Assembly: GCA_030635485.1 (NCBI GenBank)
Contig: DAOVYS010000043.1
Location: 1 to 13,577 of the forward strand
Reading direction: 5' to 3'
Source: Pseudomonadota bacterium
GTDB taxonomy: Bacteria; Desulfobacterota; Desulfobulbia; Desulfobulbales; DAOVYS01
Length of the DNA: 13,577 bases
Part shown: positions 1-6,766 of the stretch, piece after piece
How positions within the stretch are numbered: position 1 is the stretch's first letter
How the letters are laid out: every line of letters begins with the position of its first letter
Notes under the pieces: model-generated
Databases searched by the model: none
Told to the model about the DNA's origin: nothing
The model's input: only the letters and a program-made list of their open reading frames with translations
Program-made: the position numbers and the translations under genes

Positions 1-19
1 GACATTACTGATTAATACT

Positions 20-499
20 ATGAAACGTATTTTGGCCATTATGGTATGTTGTGCCGCTATATTTTTCTGTGCTTCTATGACAGTTGCCGAAGATATCAGT
101 CAAGAACCGACACACAAAAGGGTTACAGACAATCAAAAAAAGCCATCGATACTTAACGAACAGGAAAGGCAGAAATTAGAGGAAGATGCCGGAAAATTAA
201 GTGAAGATTTCAGAGCACTATTCAAAGATCTTTCCACGATCAGCCAAAAAGTAGCAAAGTCACTTGTTGACTACATTGCCGAATGGATTGACACAAACTA
301 TTCGCAGCTTTCTGAGGGAAAAAAAGAAACACTCAAACAGTTCCTGGAAAAACTTGAGAAAGATTATAAAGGGCTGAAAGATATGTCCTTACAGACTCTG
401 GGAAGGATTCTAAAAGACTTTCAGGAGCTGGTTGAACAGCTGGAAAAAAAAGAATCGCCCCAAGTTGAAGAATCAAGTTCTGAAAATGTGCATATTTGA
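20..499 (+). CDS. Hypothetical exported helical protein
   Basis: I do not recognise the family of this 159-residue protein. The N-terminus (MKRILAIMVCC, then a hydrophobic stretch to about residue 23) looks like a Sec signal peptide with likely cleavage near SMTVA-ED, so the mature protein is probably periplasmic or secreted. After a polar linker, residues 45-145 are rich in Lys, Glu, Leu and Gln with heptad-like spacing (KLEEDAGKLSEDF, FLEKLEKDYKGL, LVEQLEKKE), which suggests amphipathic helices or a coiled coil. The tail is acidic and serine-rich. There is no clear Shine-Dalgarno sequence in the 19 bases before the ATG and no in-frame stop there, but the signal peptide fits this start. The gene begins at the window edge, so its upstream partners cannot be seen. 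A stress-related or envelope-associated helical protein is possible; the function is unknown. Confidence 0.72.
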   Translation: MKRILAIMVCCAAIFFCASMTVAEDISQEPTHKRVTDNQKKPSILNEQERQKLEEDAGKLSEDFRALFKDLSTISQKVAKSLVDYIAEWIDTNYSQLSEGKKETLKQFLEKLEKDYKGLKDMSLQTLGRILKDFQELVEQLEKKESPQVEESSSENVHI

Positions 500-541
500 T
501 TTGCCAACGATCCCATGAATCTGCCGGCAACTAAAGATAAT

Positions 542-693
542 CAGTAATGTCCGGTTAGGATTTTGCATGAGACTATACGATGATTGCGAATCTCTCATGC
601 TCGTCATTCCGGCAAGTTTTTAGCCGGAATGACGAATTCGGGGGCTTAAATCGGTCTAAATGGTCATTGCAATTTCTTAACCGGACACAACTG
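542..693. repeat. MITE-like element with terminal inverted repeats and internal hairpins
   Basis: The ends are inverted repeats of about 26 bp (542-567 and 668-693) sharing CAGT..TGTCCGGTTA and then .GA..TTGCA, 21 of 26 positions alike. Inside are two further hairpins: an 8-bp pair GCATGAGA/TCTCATGC (565-572 and 593-600) and a perfect 12-bp stem CGTCATTCCGGC with its complement (602-613 and 623-634) around a 9-nt loop. There is no coding capacity. The architecture is that of a non-autonomous miniature transposable element. I see no clean target-site duplication. It occupies most of the gap between the exported protein gene and the tRNA. Confidence 0.7.
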
Positions 694-719
694 AAAAATG
701 GTAACAAAATGGCAGGCGC

Positions 720-754
720 AAAAAAAAAGGCCGGGCCGCCAGACCTGACCTTTT
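720..754 (-). terminator. Rho-independent terminator after tRNA-Val
   Basis: On the minus strand, just past the tRNA 3' end, AAAAGGTC (754-747) pairs with GGCCTTTT (732-725) and a run of nine T follows (728-720, overlapping the stem). The stem is GC-rich at its core and the T-tract is downstream, the classical intrinsic terminator layout. It would end the tRNA transcript. Confidence 0.7.
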
Positions 755-762
755 GAAATTAC

Positions 763-838
763 TGGTGGGCGATCCCGGATTTGAACCGGGGACTTCCACC
801 GTGTGAAGATGGCACTCTTACCACTGAGTTAATCGCCC
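763..838 (-). tRNA. tRNA-Val (anticodon CAC)
   Basis: Read on the minus strand this folds into a full cloverleaf of 76 nt. The acceptor stem GGGCGAT/ATCGCCC is perfect, the D stem is ACTC/GAGT, the anticodon stem is CCATC/GGTGG with loop TTCACAC, and the T stem is CCCGG/CCGGG with loop TTCAAAT. Anticodon CAC (803-805) reads valine GUG codons, and the discriminator base A and overall sequence resemble bacterial tRNA-Val. The 3' CCA is encoded in the DNA (763-765). It lies 91 nt past the glgP stop with no obvious terminator between, so it may be transcribed with glgP or from its own promoter. Confidence 0.95.
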
Positions 839-929
839 AATAGAGACTATCTTTTTTAATCCATCCTATCTCAAAAAACAACTCAAAACCGGTATAAATT
901 CTCAATAAGTGATTCGTTTTTCAGGCGCT

Positions 930-3413
930 TCAATCCACATCAACACCCCAAACATCTTTCGCATATTCCCTGATCGTGCGATCACTTGAAAATTTCCCCA
1001 TCCTTGCTACGTTTAAGATTGATTTCCTTGTCCAGGTCTTCCTGTCTTTATAGCCTATACCCACCTCATCCTGGCAACGGATGTAGTCAGGAAGATCGAG
1101 TAAAAGCAGGTATTGGTCATAAGGGTTGAGCAAATCGTCAACAATGGATTTAAAGAAATCAGTATTCCCAAAGCTGAAGTCACCATTCCTGATACTCTCA
1201 ACAGTGCGCCCTATCTCGGGATTTCCGGCACACACTTCATGGGGGGTACGGCTTGGGTTCGCCTTCTCCTTTGCCACCTCCTCTGCCGTCATGCCGAAGA
1301 TGAAGATATTCTCAGCGCCGACCTCTTCGCGTATTTCAATGTTTGCCCCATCCAGGGTTCCAATGGTCAGGGCGCCGTTTAATGCGAATTTCATGTTGCC
1401 TGTGCCGGACGCCTCCGTACCGGCCGTGGAAATCTGCTCGGACAGATCGGAAGCAGGAAAAATTTTTTCCGCCAGAGAGACACCGTAATTCGGGATAAAC
1501 ACGACCTTCAACTTCCCATTTACACGGTCATCCCGGTTGACCACATCCCCAACCGAGGTAATGAGTTTGATTATTGACTTGGCTTTCCAGTATGAAGGCG
1601 CGGCCTTGCCGCCAAAGATAACGGTCCTCGGAGTAATATCCGTATCCGGGTTGTCAATTATCCTGTGATAAAGTGTAATAACATGGAGAATGTTCAACAG
1701 CTGCCGCTTATATTCGTGGATACGTTTTACCTGAATATCGAACAGGGTGCCTGGATCCACTTCAACTCCACACAACTTTTTGATCAACTTAGCCAACCGC
1801 TCCTTGTTTTCCCTCTTCACAGCGATCCATTTATTCTGAAAATTCTGATTGTCGGCAAGGGTCTCAAGCCCCCTGATCTTATCCAGATTCGTGATCCACT
1901 CATCCCCGATCCTACTGGTGATCAAAGAGCTGAGAACGGGATTGCATTTTAAAAGCCAGCGACGCTGGGTGATCCCATTGGTCTTGTTGTTGAACCTGCC
2001 AGGGAAAAACTCGTTAAAATCCTTGAAAATCCGGGTTTTCAACAGATGAGTATGCAGCGCTGCCACGCCGTTGACCGAATGGCTGCCCACAATGGCCAGA
2101 TTGGCCATACGTACCCTCTTTACCGGCTCCTCTCCGATTAACGACATGTTCGTTACCTTATCCATATCCCCTGGATAACGGACTCTCACCTTTTCAAGGA
2201 AACGCCGGTTGATCTCGTAGATAATCTCAAGATGTCTTGGAAGCATCTTGCCGAGCAACTCCACCGGCCATGTTTCAAGGGCTTCCGGCATAAGGGTGTG
2301 GTTCGTGTAACCAAAGGTATTGACGCAGATATCCCATGCCTTGTCCCATCCCAGCCCCTCCTGATCCACCAGGAGCCGCATCAATTCCGGAATGGCGATA
2401 GCAGGGTGGGTATCATTCAACTGGACCGCAATGCGATCCGCAAACTTGTCAAAACTCGAATGCTTATTTTTAAATCGTCTGAAAATATCCTGAAATGTGG
2501 CTGACACAAAAAAATACTGCTGCTGTAGCCTGAGTTTCTGGCCTTCTCGAATGTCATCCGATGGATAGAGAAGCTTTGAAATTGTCTCTGACTTCACCTT
2601 GCTGTGGACTGCGGAGATGTAATCGCCCTTGTTAAAAAATGTGAGATCCAGTTCACGGGACGCCTTTGCGACCCACAACCGCATATTTATCACTTTTTTG
2701 TTCATGTACCCGGGCACCATGATATCGCACGGCATTGCCATCACTCTTTCCGTGTCCACCCACTCGCTTCTACTCTTCCCGCTCGCGTCCCGGTACCTGT
2801 TGACCCGTCCAAAAAAATCAACAGGAAAAAGATTGTGAGCCCTTTCAAACTCCCATGGCGTGCCTGCCCTCAGCCAATTGTCAGGATACTCAACCTGAAA
2901 ACCGTCTATCAGCTTCTGATAAAAGAGCCCGTACTCATACCTTATACCGTATCCATATCCAGGTATCCCAAGCGTTGCCAGAGAGTCCATAAAACAGGCG
3001 GCGAGCCTGCCCAGGCCACCGTTTCCAAGCGCTGCGTCCTCCTCTTCCTCACGCACTTCTTCAATATCATAACCTATCTCTTTCAGGGTCTCTGACACGT
3101 CTTCAAAAAAACCTAGATTAATCAAGCTGTTACCAAGAGATCTGCCGATCAAAAATTCAAGTGAAAGGTAGTAAACCCTCTTCTGCTTCTTTGCATAGTA
3201 ATCCTTCTGGGTCTGAATCCATCTTTCAATCAGAACATCCCGAAGGGAATAGGAGAGCGCCCTGTACATATCGTCATTGCTCGCACGCTCCGGGTCCCTT
3301 CCCTGAATGCCCAATACGTGACGAAAAATAACTTTCTTAAATTCTTCAACACTATAGTAATCAAAAATCAAAGATGACCGTTTATTCGCTTTTTTTGCTT
3401 TTTTTGCACTCAT
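930..3413 (-). CDS. glgP: Glycogen/starch/alpha-glucan phosphorylase (GT35)
   Basis: This enzyme cleaves alpha-1,4-glucan ends with phosphate to give glucose-1-phosphate in the cytoplasm, using pyridoxal phosphate. The 827-residue length matches full-length GlgP. Visible family signatures are GNGGLGRLAACFMDSLATLG followed by the YGIRYEYG..Q segment in the N-terminal half, QLNDTHPAIAIPELMR, the VKRIHEYKRQLLN block, and the PLP segment EASGTGNMKFALNGALTIG. The Schiff-base lysine of that segment is K675. The first residues after MS are a Lys-rich stretch. The start is supported by AGGAA (3423-3419) 5 nt before the ATG. It lies downstream of the nucleotidyltransferase on the same strand with a 139-bp gap, so it probably has its own promoter. 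A second phosphorylase of another subfamily begins at 12477. Confidence 0.97.
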   Translation of the reverse strand: MSAKKAKKANKRSSLIFDYYSVEEFKKVIFRHVLGIQGRDPERASNDDMYRALSYSLRDVLIERWIQTQKDYYAKKQKRVYYLSLEFLIGRSLGNSLINLGFFEDVSETLKEIGYDIEEVREEEEDAALGNGGLGRLAACFMDSLATLGIPGYGYGIRYEYGLFYQKLIDGFQVEYPDNWLRAGTPWEFERAHNLFPVDFFGRVNRYRDASGKSRSEWVDTERVMAMPCDIMVPGYMNKKVINMRLWVAKASRELDLTFFNKGDYISAVHSKVKSETISKLLYPSDDIREGQKLRLQQQYFFVSATFQDIFRRFKNKHSSFDKFADRIAVQLNDTHPAIAIPELMRLLVDQEGLGWDKAWDICVNTFGYTNHTLMPEALETWPVELLGKMLPRHLEIIYEINRRFLEKVRVRYPGDMDKVTNMSLIGEEPVKRVRMANLAIVGSHSVNGVAALHTHLLKTRIFKDFNEFFPGRFNNKTNGITQRRWLLKCNPVLSSLITSRIGDEWITNLDKIRGLETLADNQNFQNKWIAVKRENKERLAKLIKKLCGVEVDPGTLFDIQVKRIHEYKRQLLNILHVITLYHRIIDNPDTDITPRTVIFGGKAAPSYWKAKSIIKLITSVGDVVNRDDRVNGKLKVVFIPNYGVSLAEKIFPASDLSEQISTAGTEASGTGNMKFALNGALTIGTLDGANIEIREEVGAENIFIFGMTAEEVAKEKANPSRTPHEVCAGNPEIGRTVESIRNGDFSFGNTDFFKSIVDDLLNPYDQYLLLLDLPDYIRCQDEVGIGYKDRKTWTRKSILNVARMGKFSSDRTIREYAKDVWGVDVD

Positions 3414-3506
3414 GACTATTCCTTATTAACAAATGATTCCGCCCCGGGTCCCATAAGATCAGAAACTCGGAATGGCCATTGGACATCCTTATTTCCTAAT
3501 AACTAC

Positions 3507-3534
3507 GTTACAATAGCAAGGCCAAAAAGGTCAA
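3507..3534 (-). promoter_or_regulatory. Candidate sigma-70-type promoter for glgP
   Basis: On the minus strand TTGACC (3534-3529) is followed after 16 nt by TGTAAC (3512-3507), a good -35 and a weak -10. It sits about 95 nt before the glgP start and just past the end of the upstream nucleotidyltransferase gene. This is inference from sequence alone; the -10 match is poor. Confidence 0.28.
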
Positions 3535-3552
3535 ATCAAAAAATATTTCCAC

Positions 3553-5052
3553 TTACGTTTGATAGCTGTCAATCCTTCCGCCTTGCCCTGCCAGAAAAGA
3601 CTCAACCCAGATAAATGCCTCGTCGCGCGTTTGAACCTGCCCGGAAACCCGCGCCTTTTCAAGCCCTGAGAGAATCTTTCCAAAGAGAGGGCCGGGTTTT
3701 AAGTTGAATACTTTTTTAAGATCATGCCCTGTAAGAAGACGCGGCCCCAAAAGCACGGGCTTGATATTTTCCCTGTTGACCTGATCCACCTGTTCGTACA
3801 ACTCGAAAAGACCCTGCTCCATTTCCAAAGGTCTGCCCGGCCCCTTACAGGCTAGGCTGTCCGCTATTGCAAGCAGAAACAGTCCTTCAAGCTCTTGCCC
3901 TGCAGCCTTCACAAGTTTCAGACACGCCCTTGAGGTAATTCCGGTCTTAAGCCTAGCATTATTCAGATGAAACAGCCACATATGGAGCCTGATCAACAGT
4001 GAAATATCTCTTATCTCTTCCCTGCTCCAACGCAGTCGCCTTCCAATTTCAACAAACCGGTCAGCCCCTGCCCTGTCATGACCATAAAATGTGATCCTGC
4101 CGTCTCTTTCCATGAAAGTATACGGTTTGCCGATGTCGTGAAACAGGGCGGCCCATTTCAATCGTCTGACCCGCGCGCCATATTCGAGATAGACCTTAAA
4201 CTCATGACCACGACCCGGAAAAAACATGTCAGGCCTGCATGTCAGTTTTTCCATCTCACCCAATGCGGCCATGGAGTGACCAAAGACATCCAGATGATGA
4301 CTTATGGGCTGGACCTGATTAACCCCTTTTTCCAATTCCGGAAACAGAATAAAAAAAAGCCCGCTTGCGACCATTGCCGACAATGCACGATGAGCGCCCG
4401 ATGACTCCATAATCTGATGAAGTTCATGGGAAATCCTCTCAGGTGCGCTAAACCTGATCAGATCTCTTGATTCAACGATTAACTCTTCTGTTTCAGATTC
4501 CAGCAAGGCCCCGAGTGTTGCCATAAAACGATAGGCCCTTATGAGCCTTAATGGATCGATTTTAAATGGTTTGGATGATGTGGTCCGGATAATATTTTTT
4601 TCAAGATCATGCATGCCATCGGTTGGATCAATAATCTCAAAAGGAGGCTGAAGTCCGGCATCCGCGGGGTCAAGAGCCACGGCCATGGCATTTATTGTAA
4701 AATCCCTTTTACAAAGATCATCGGTTATATTCTTCGCCCCCTCCCTGAAACCGGAAACATCAATTGTAATATCTCTCCGGACCACCCTGGCAACGCCCTC
4801 CTCATGGTCCAGCATCACAAAAGTCCCCCTAAGTTTCGAGGCCAAAATCCGGGCAAAACCGATCGCGTCCACATCCACGGTAATGTCCAGATCCTTTGCC
4901 AAACCGCCTGACAACCAACTGCGCACCGCACCTCCCGTTACAAACATCCGGGCATTTAAACCCGCGGCAACACCGGCCAGACATTCCCGTAATCCATGGG
5001 GATATTCCAGCATCCGGTTTCTATCCATTATTTTCAAACTCGATGATTTCAT
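3553..5052 (-). CDS. cca: CCA tRNA nucleotidyltransferase / poly(A) polymerase family protein with HD domain
   Basis: This is a class II nucleotidyltransferase that adds CCA (or part of it) to tRNA 3' ends, or A tails to RNA. The head domain shows the GG.VR motif (G40-R44), catalytic Asp pair KDLDI (D54, D56), and the conserved RDFTINAMA and DPLRLIRAYRF segments that mark the polymerase core and RNA-binding domain. An HD phosphohydrolase motif FHDIGKP (H305, D306) follows in the C-terminal half. The length is 499 residues, longer than minimal CCA enzymes because of the HD region. The start at 5052 has GTGAGG about 11 nt upstream; an internal Met at residue 9 has no ribosome site. CCA-adding, A-adding and poly(A) polymerase activities cannot be told apart by eye. 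The one tRNA in this window already encodes CCA, so for that tRNA the role would be repair. Confidence 0.88.
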   Translation of the reverse strand: MKSSSLKIMDRNRMLEYPHGLRECLAGVAAGLNARMFVTGGAVRSWLSGGLAKDLDITVDVDAIGFARILASKLRGTFVMLDHEEGVARVVRRDITIDVSGFREGAKNITDDLCKRDFTINAMAVALDPADAGLQPPFEIIDPTDGMHDLEKNIIRTTSSKPFKIDPLRLIRAYRFMATLGALLESETEELIVESRDLIRFSAPERISHELHQIMESSGAHRALSAMVASGLFFILFPELEKGVNQVQPISHHLDVFGHSMAALGEMEKLTCRPDMFFPGRGHEFKVYLEYGARVRRLKWAALFHDIGKPYTFMERDGRITFYGHDRAGADRFVEIGRRLRWSREEIRDISLLIRLHMWLFHLNNARLKTGITSRACLKLVKAAGQELEGLFLLAIADSLACKGPGRPLEMEQGLFELYEQVDQVNRENIKPVLLGPRLLTGHDLKKVFNLKPGPLFGKILSGLEKARVSGQVQTRDEAFIWVESFLAGQGGRIDSYQT

Positions 5053-5197
5053 ATAGTTATTGCCTCACAAAAAATAAAAATATGGTTTCACAAAAACTAT
5101 ACTTGATCAATCATTTTTTTTAGCGCACAATATTCAAAAAAATGTTCTATTAAATTCTTTTTAGTTACGGAATCTCTCTTGAGAAAGGAGCGGAAAG
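5053..5197. promoter_or_regulatory. AT-rich divergent intergenic region
   Basis: This 145-bp gap must hold the start signals for both the nucleotidyltransferase (leftward) and the receiver protein (rightward). TATACT at 5098-5103 (plus) overlaps TATAGT on the minus strand (5101-5096), and both are good -10-like hexamers, but neither has a convincing -35 at normal spacing. The short palindrome TTGATCAA (5103-5110) sits beside them and could be an operator, which is speculation. AAAGGAG (5184-5190) is a clear ribosome site 7 nt before the receiver ATG. Confidence 0.3.
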
Positions 5198-5593
5198 ATG
5201 CCCAAACTGAAATTATTGATTGCCGAAGACGACAAAGTCACACAACTCATCTATAAAAAAGGGCTGCCTGAAGCCGTATTTGAAACCCGCATGGTTTCAG
5301 ACGGCTCAGAGGCCCTCAAGACATACAGAGAATGGGAACCTGACATAATCCTGCTTGATATCATGATGCCGATTCTCAACGGATTTAAGGTGCTCCAAAA
5401 AATCCGGACAGGCTTTAAGGACAATGCAACCACAATAGTAATGGCTACCTCGATGTCGGAAAAAAGCGGCATTATAGAATGCGCCAAATTGGGAATCCAG
5501 GGTTATGTCGTTAAACCGCTTCCCCAGAAAGAGATCGCCAAAACCCTAGTCAAACACTACAAAGCCAACCCGAACAGAAAGAATAAAGGCTAA
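5198..5593 (+). CDS. Stand-alone response-regulator receiver domain protein
   Basis: This is a CheY-like protein of 131 residues with only a receiver domain and no DNA-binding or enzymatic output domain. The phosphorylation machinery is complete. The acidic pair is E10-D11-D12, the phosphoacceptor is D54 in IILLDIMMP, the conserved Thr/Ser is T84-S85, and K106 is in VVKPL. A short basic tail ends in NRKNKG. It would take phosphate from a histidine kinase and act by protein contact. No kinase gene is nearby, so its partner is encoded elsewhere. A strong Shine-Dalgarno AAAGGAG lies 7 nt before the ATG. It diverges from the nucleotidyltransferase gene and is separated from the next plus-strand gene by a mobile-element-like repeat, so it is probably a single-gene unit. 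Confidence 0.92.
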   Translation: MPKLKLLIAEDDKVTQLIYKKGLPEAVFETRMVSDGSEALKTYREWEPDIILLDIMMPILNGFKVLQKIRTGFKDNATTIVMATSMSEKSGIIECAKLGIQGYVVKPLPQKEIAKTLVKHYKANPNRKNKG

Positions 5594-5634
5594 CTACCCA
5601 GCAGCCTTCCACCTTCAACCTAAACACCTAACTA

Positions 5635-5795
5635 GTGTCTGTCCAGAAATGAGATTTTTTGTTCGAGATCAAGGAGCAGTGAAAAAGAAAAAGCACCCAT
5701 TCGGGTATAAACTCCGCATATTAGGTATATGTGAGCATTTTTCTTTTTCGCTGTGACGCAGAGATCGGGGAAAAAGGCCATTTCTGGAGGGGCAC
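5635..5795. repeat. MITE-like element flanked by TA, abutting the parB-like gene
   Basis: Terminal inverted repeats GTGTCTGTCCAGAAATG (5635-5651) and the complement of 5779-5795 (GTGCCCCTCCAGAAATG) match at 14 of 17 positions. Both ends are flanked by TA, and the left end reads CTAG, as expected of IS630/Tc1-type insertion. A second nested inverted repeat (5679-5694 with 5735-5751; GTGAAAAAGAAAAAGC against GCGAAAAAGAAAAATGC) means much of the element can fold as one imperfect hairpin. There is no coding capacity. An in-frame stop at 5796-5798 and the following ATG at 5820 show that it forms the immediate 5' flank of the next gene. Confidence 0.68.
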
Positions 5796-5819
5796 TAACT
5801 AAATCATAGACTCTTTTCC

Positions 5820-6764
5820 ATGCCTTGTCCAATGCGCGTTACACGCGTCTCTTTTCAACATATCGATTTCAGTGATAACAGATTCAGTCTCGTTCCCTGG
5901 GAGGACTCCACGGTCCCTGATTTGCTTGCCGAATCAATCAAAAGGGCCGGCCTTATTCATCCTCCGATTCTGAAAGAAAAAAGCGTGAATTCCTTTGTTG
6001 TGGCTGCCGGGCAAAAACGGTTTCAGGCAATCAAACAGGTGTCTGACGTCAAGGCCTGTGACTGCATGGTAATCCCCATGGAGACACCGGACATCGAGGT
6101 CATGGCTATTGCGCTTGAGGACAATGCGTGTGACCGGACACTCACCCCTGTGGAACGTGCGCTCTTTTTTCAAAAAATTCTTAAATGGCTCGATAAAAAG
6201 CAGGCTGCGGAGAGATTTCTCAAGGTATTGGGATTCGAACCCCACCCTCATCATATCCGCTGTTTCCTTGCCCTCCTGGATCTTGAGGAACCGCTTCTGC
6301 GAGCCGTTCACAAAGGCCGGCTCAATGAAACCGTTGCAATTGAACTGGGCAAAATGTCATTCAGTGACCGGCTGACGCTTTTCGATATTATCGACCACCT
6401 GAGGATGAGCGTTGGCAACCAAAAAAAGATTATTGCCACCTGCCGGGACCTGGCTGCACGGGACAACATCCCGATAATGGCCGTGCTGTCGGATCCTGAA
6501 GCAAAACGGATAATAGACCATCCGGGAACAAATCCGCCGCAAAAATGCACAAATCTGATGACATGGCTGAACCGTAAATGTTTTCCCAGGCTCAGTGAGG
6601 CTGAAAAAGAATTCCGGAGGTTCGCGGGAAGCCTGGGCCTTCCGAAAGAAACAACACTCAGCCACGCCCCTTCTTTTGAAAAAGACTCAGTCACACTTTC
6701 CGTCACATTCGGTAATCGGGAAAAACTGCTTAAGGCCTGGCCGAAAATCAAATCTGCTCTTTAA
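5820..6764 (+). CDS. Orphan ParB-like (ParB/Spo0J N-terminal domain) protein
   Basis: The N-terminal third matches the ParB nuclease/CTP-switch fold. It has LAESIKRAGLIHPPIL (box I-like), then AAGQKRFQAIK where classical ParB proteins have GERR..A, then ALEDNACDRTLTPVERALFF, which corresponds to the EN.QR.dLnP.Eea segment. The rest (about residues 110-314) is helical and not recognised; there is no clear helix-turn-helix signature by eye. The length of 314 residues is in the family range. No ParA gene is present and no parS-like palindrome stands out. The stop is 2 nt before the GTG of the cobalamin fusion gene, implying cotranscription and translational coupling. No Shine-Dalgarno is visible before the ATG at 5820 or the alternative ATG at 5832, and the gene starts 24 bp past a mobile-element-like repeat. 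A role as regulator or corrinoid-linked factor is inference. Confidence 0.82.
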   Translation: MPCPMRVTRVSFQHIDFSDNRFSLVPWEDSTVPDLLAESIKRAGLIHPPILKEKSVNSFVVAAGQKRFQAIKQVSDVKACDCMVIPMETPDIEVMAIALEDNACDRTLTPVERALFFQKILKWLDKKQAAERFLKVLGFEPHPHHIRCFLALLDLEEPLLRAVHKGRLNETVAIELGKMSFSDRLTLFDIIDHLRMSVGNQKKIIATCRDLAARDNIPIMAVLSDPEAKRIIDHPGTNPPQKCTNLMTWLNRKCFPRLSEAEKEFRRFAGSLGLPKETTLSHAPSFEKDSVTLSVTFGNREKLLKAWPKIKSAL

Positions 6765-6766
6765 AA

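Noticed and set aside
542..693. CRISPR-like repeat arrangement among the palindromes
   Set aside because: The repeats are inverted pairs that differ between sites; there are no direct repeats with regular spacers anywhere in the window.
839..929. Separate promoter for tRNA-Val
   Set aside because: Several TTGAG-like and TAGGAT-like hexamers occur on the minus strand, but none pair at an acceptable spacing.
2604..3095. 163-codon plus-strand open frame
   Set aside because: It lies wholly antisense to conserved glgP coding sequence, has no family resemblance, and is explained by glgP codon use.
5587..5609. AAGGCT/AGCCTT hairpin just at the receiver stop
   Set aside because: Only a 6-bp stem with an 11-nt loop and no T-run after it; not enough for a terminator call.
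5594..5819. Cobalamin riboswitch ahead of the cobalamin cluster
   Set aside because: The gap is almost entirely the TA-flanked repeat, and no B12-box-like sequence or riboswitch fold was seen.
5934..6751. Minus-strand frames across the ParB-like gene
   Set aside because: The plus frame has a recognisable ParB domain and tight coupling to the next gene; the minus frames show no motif or ribosome site.
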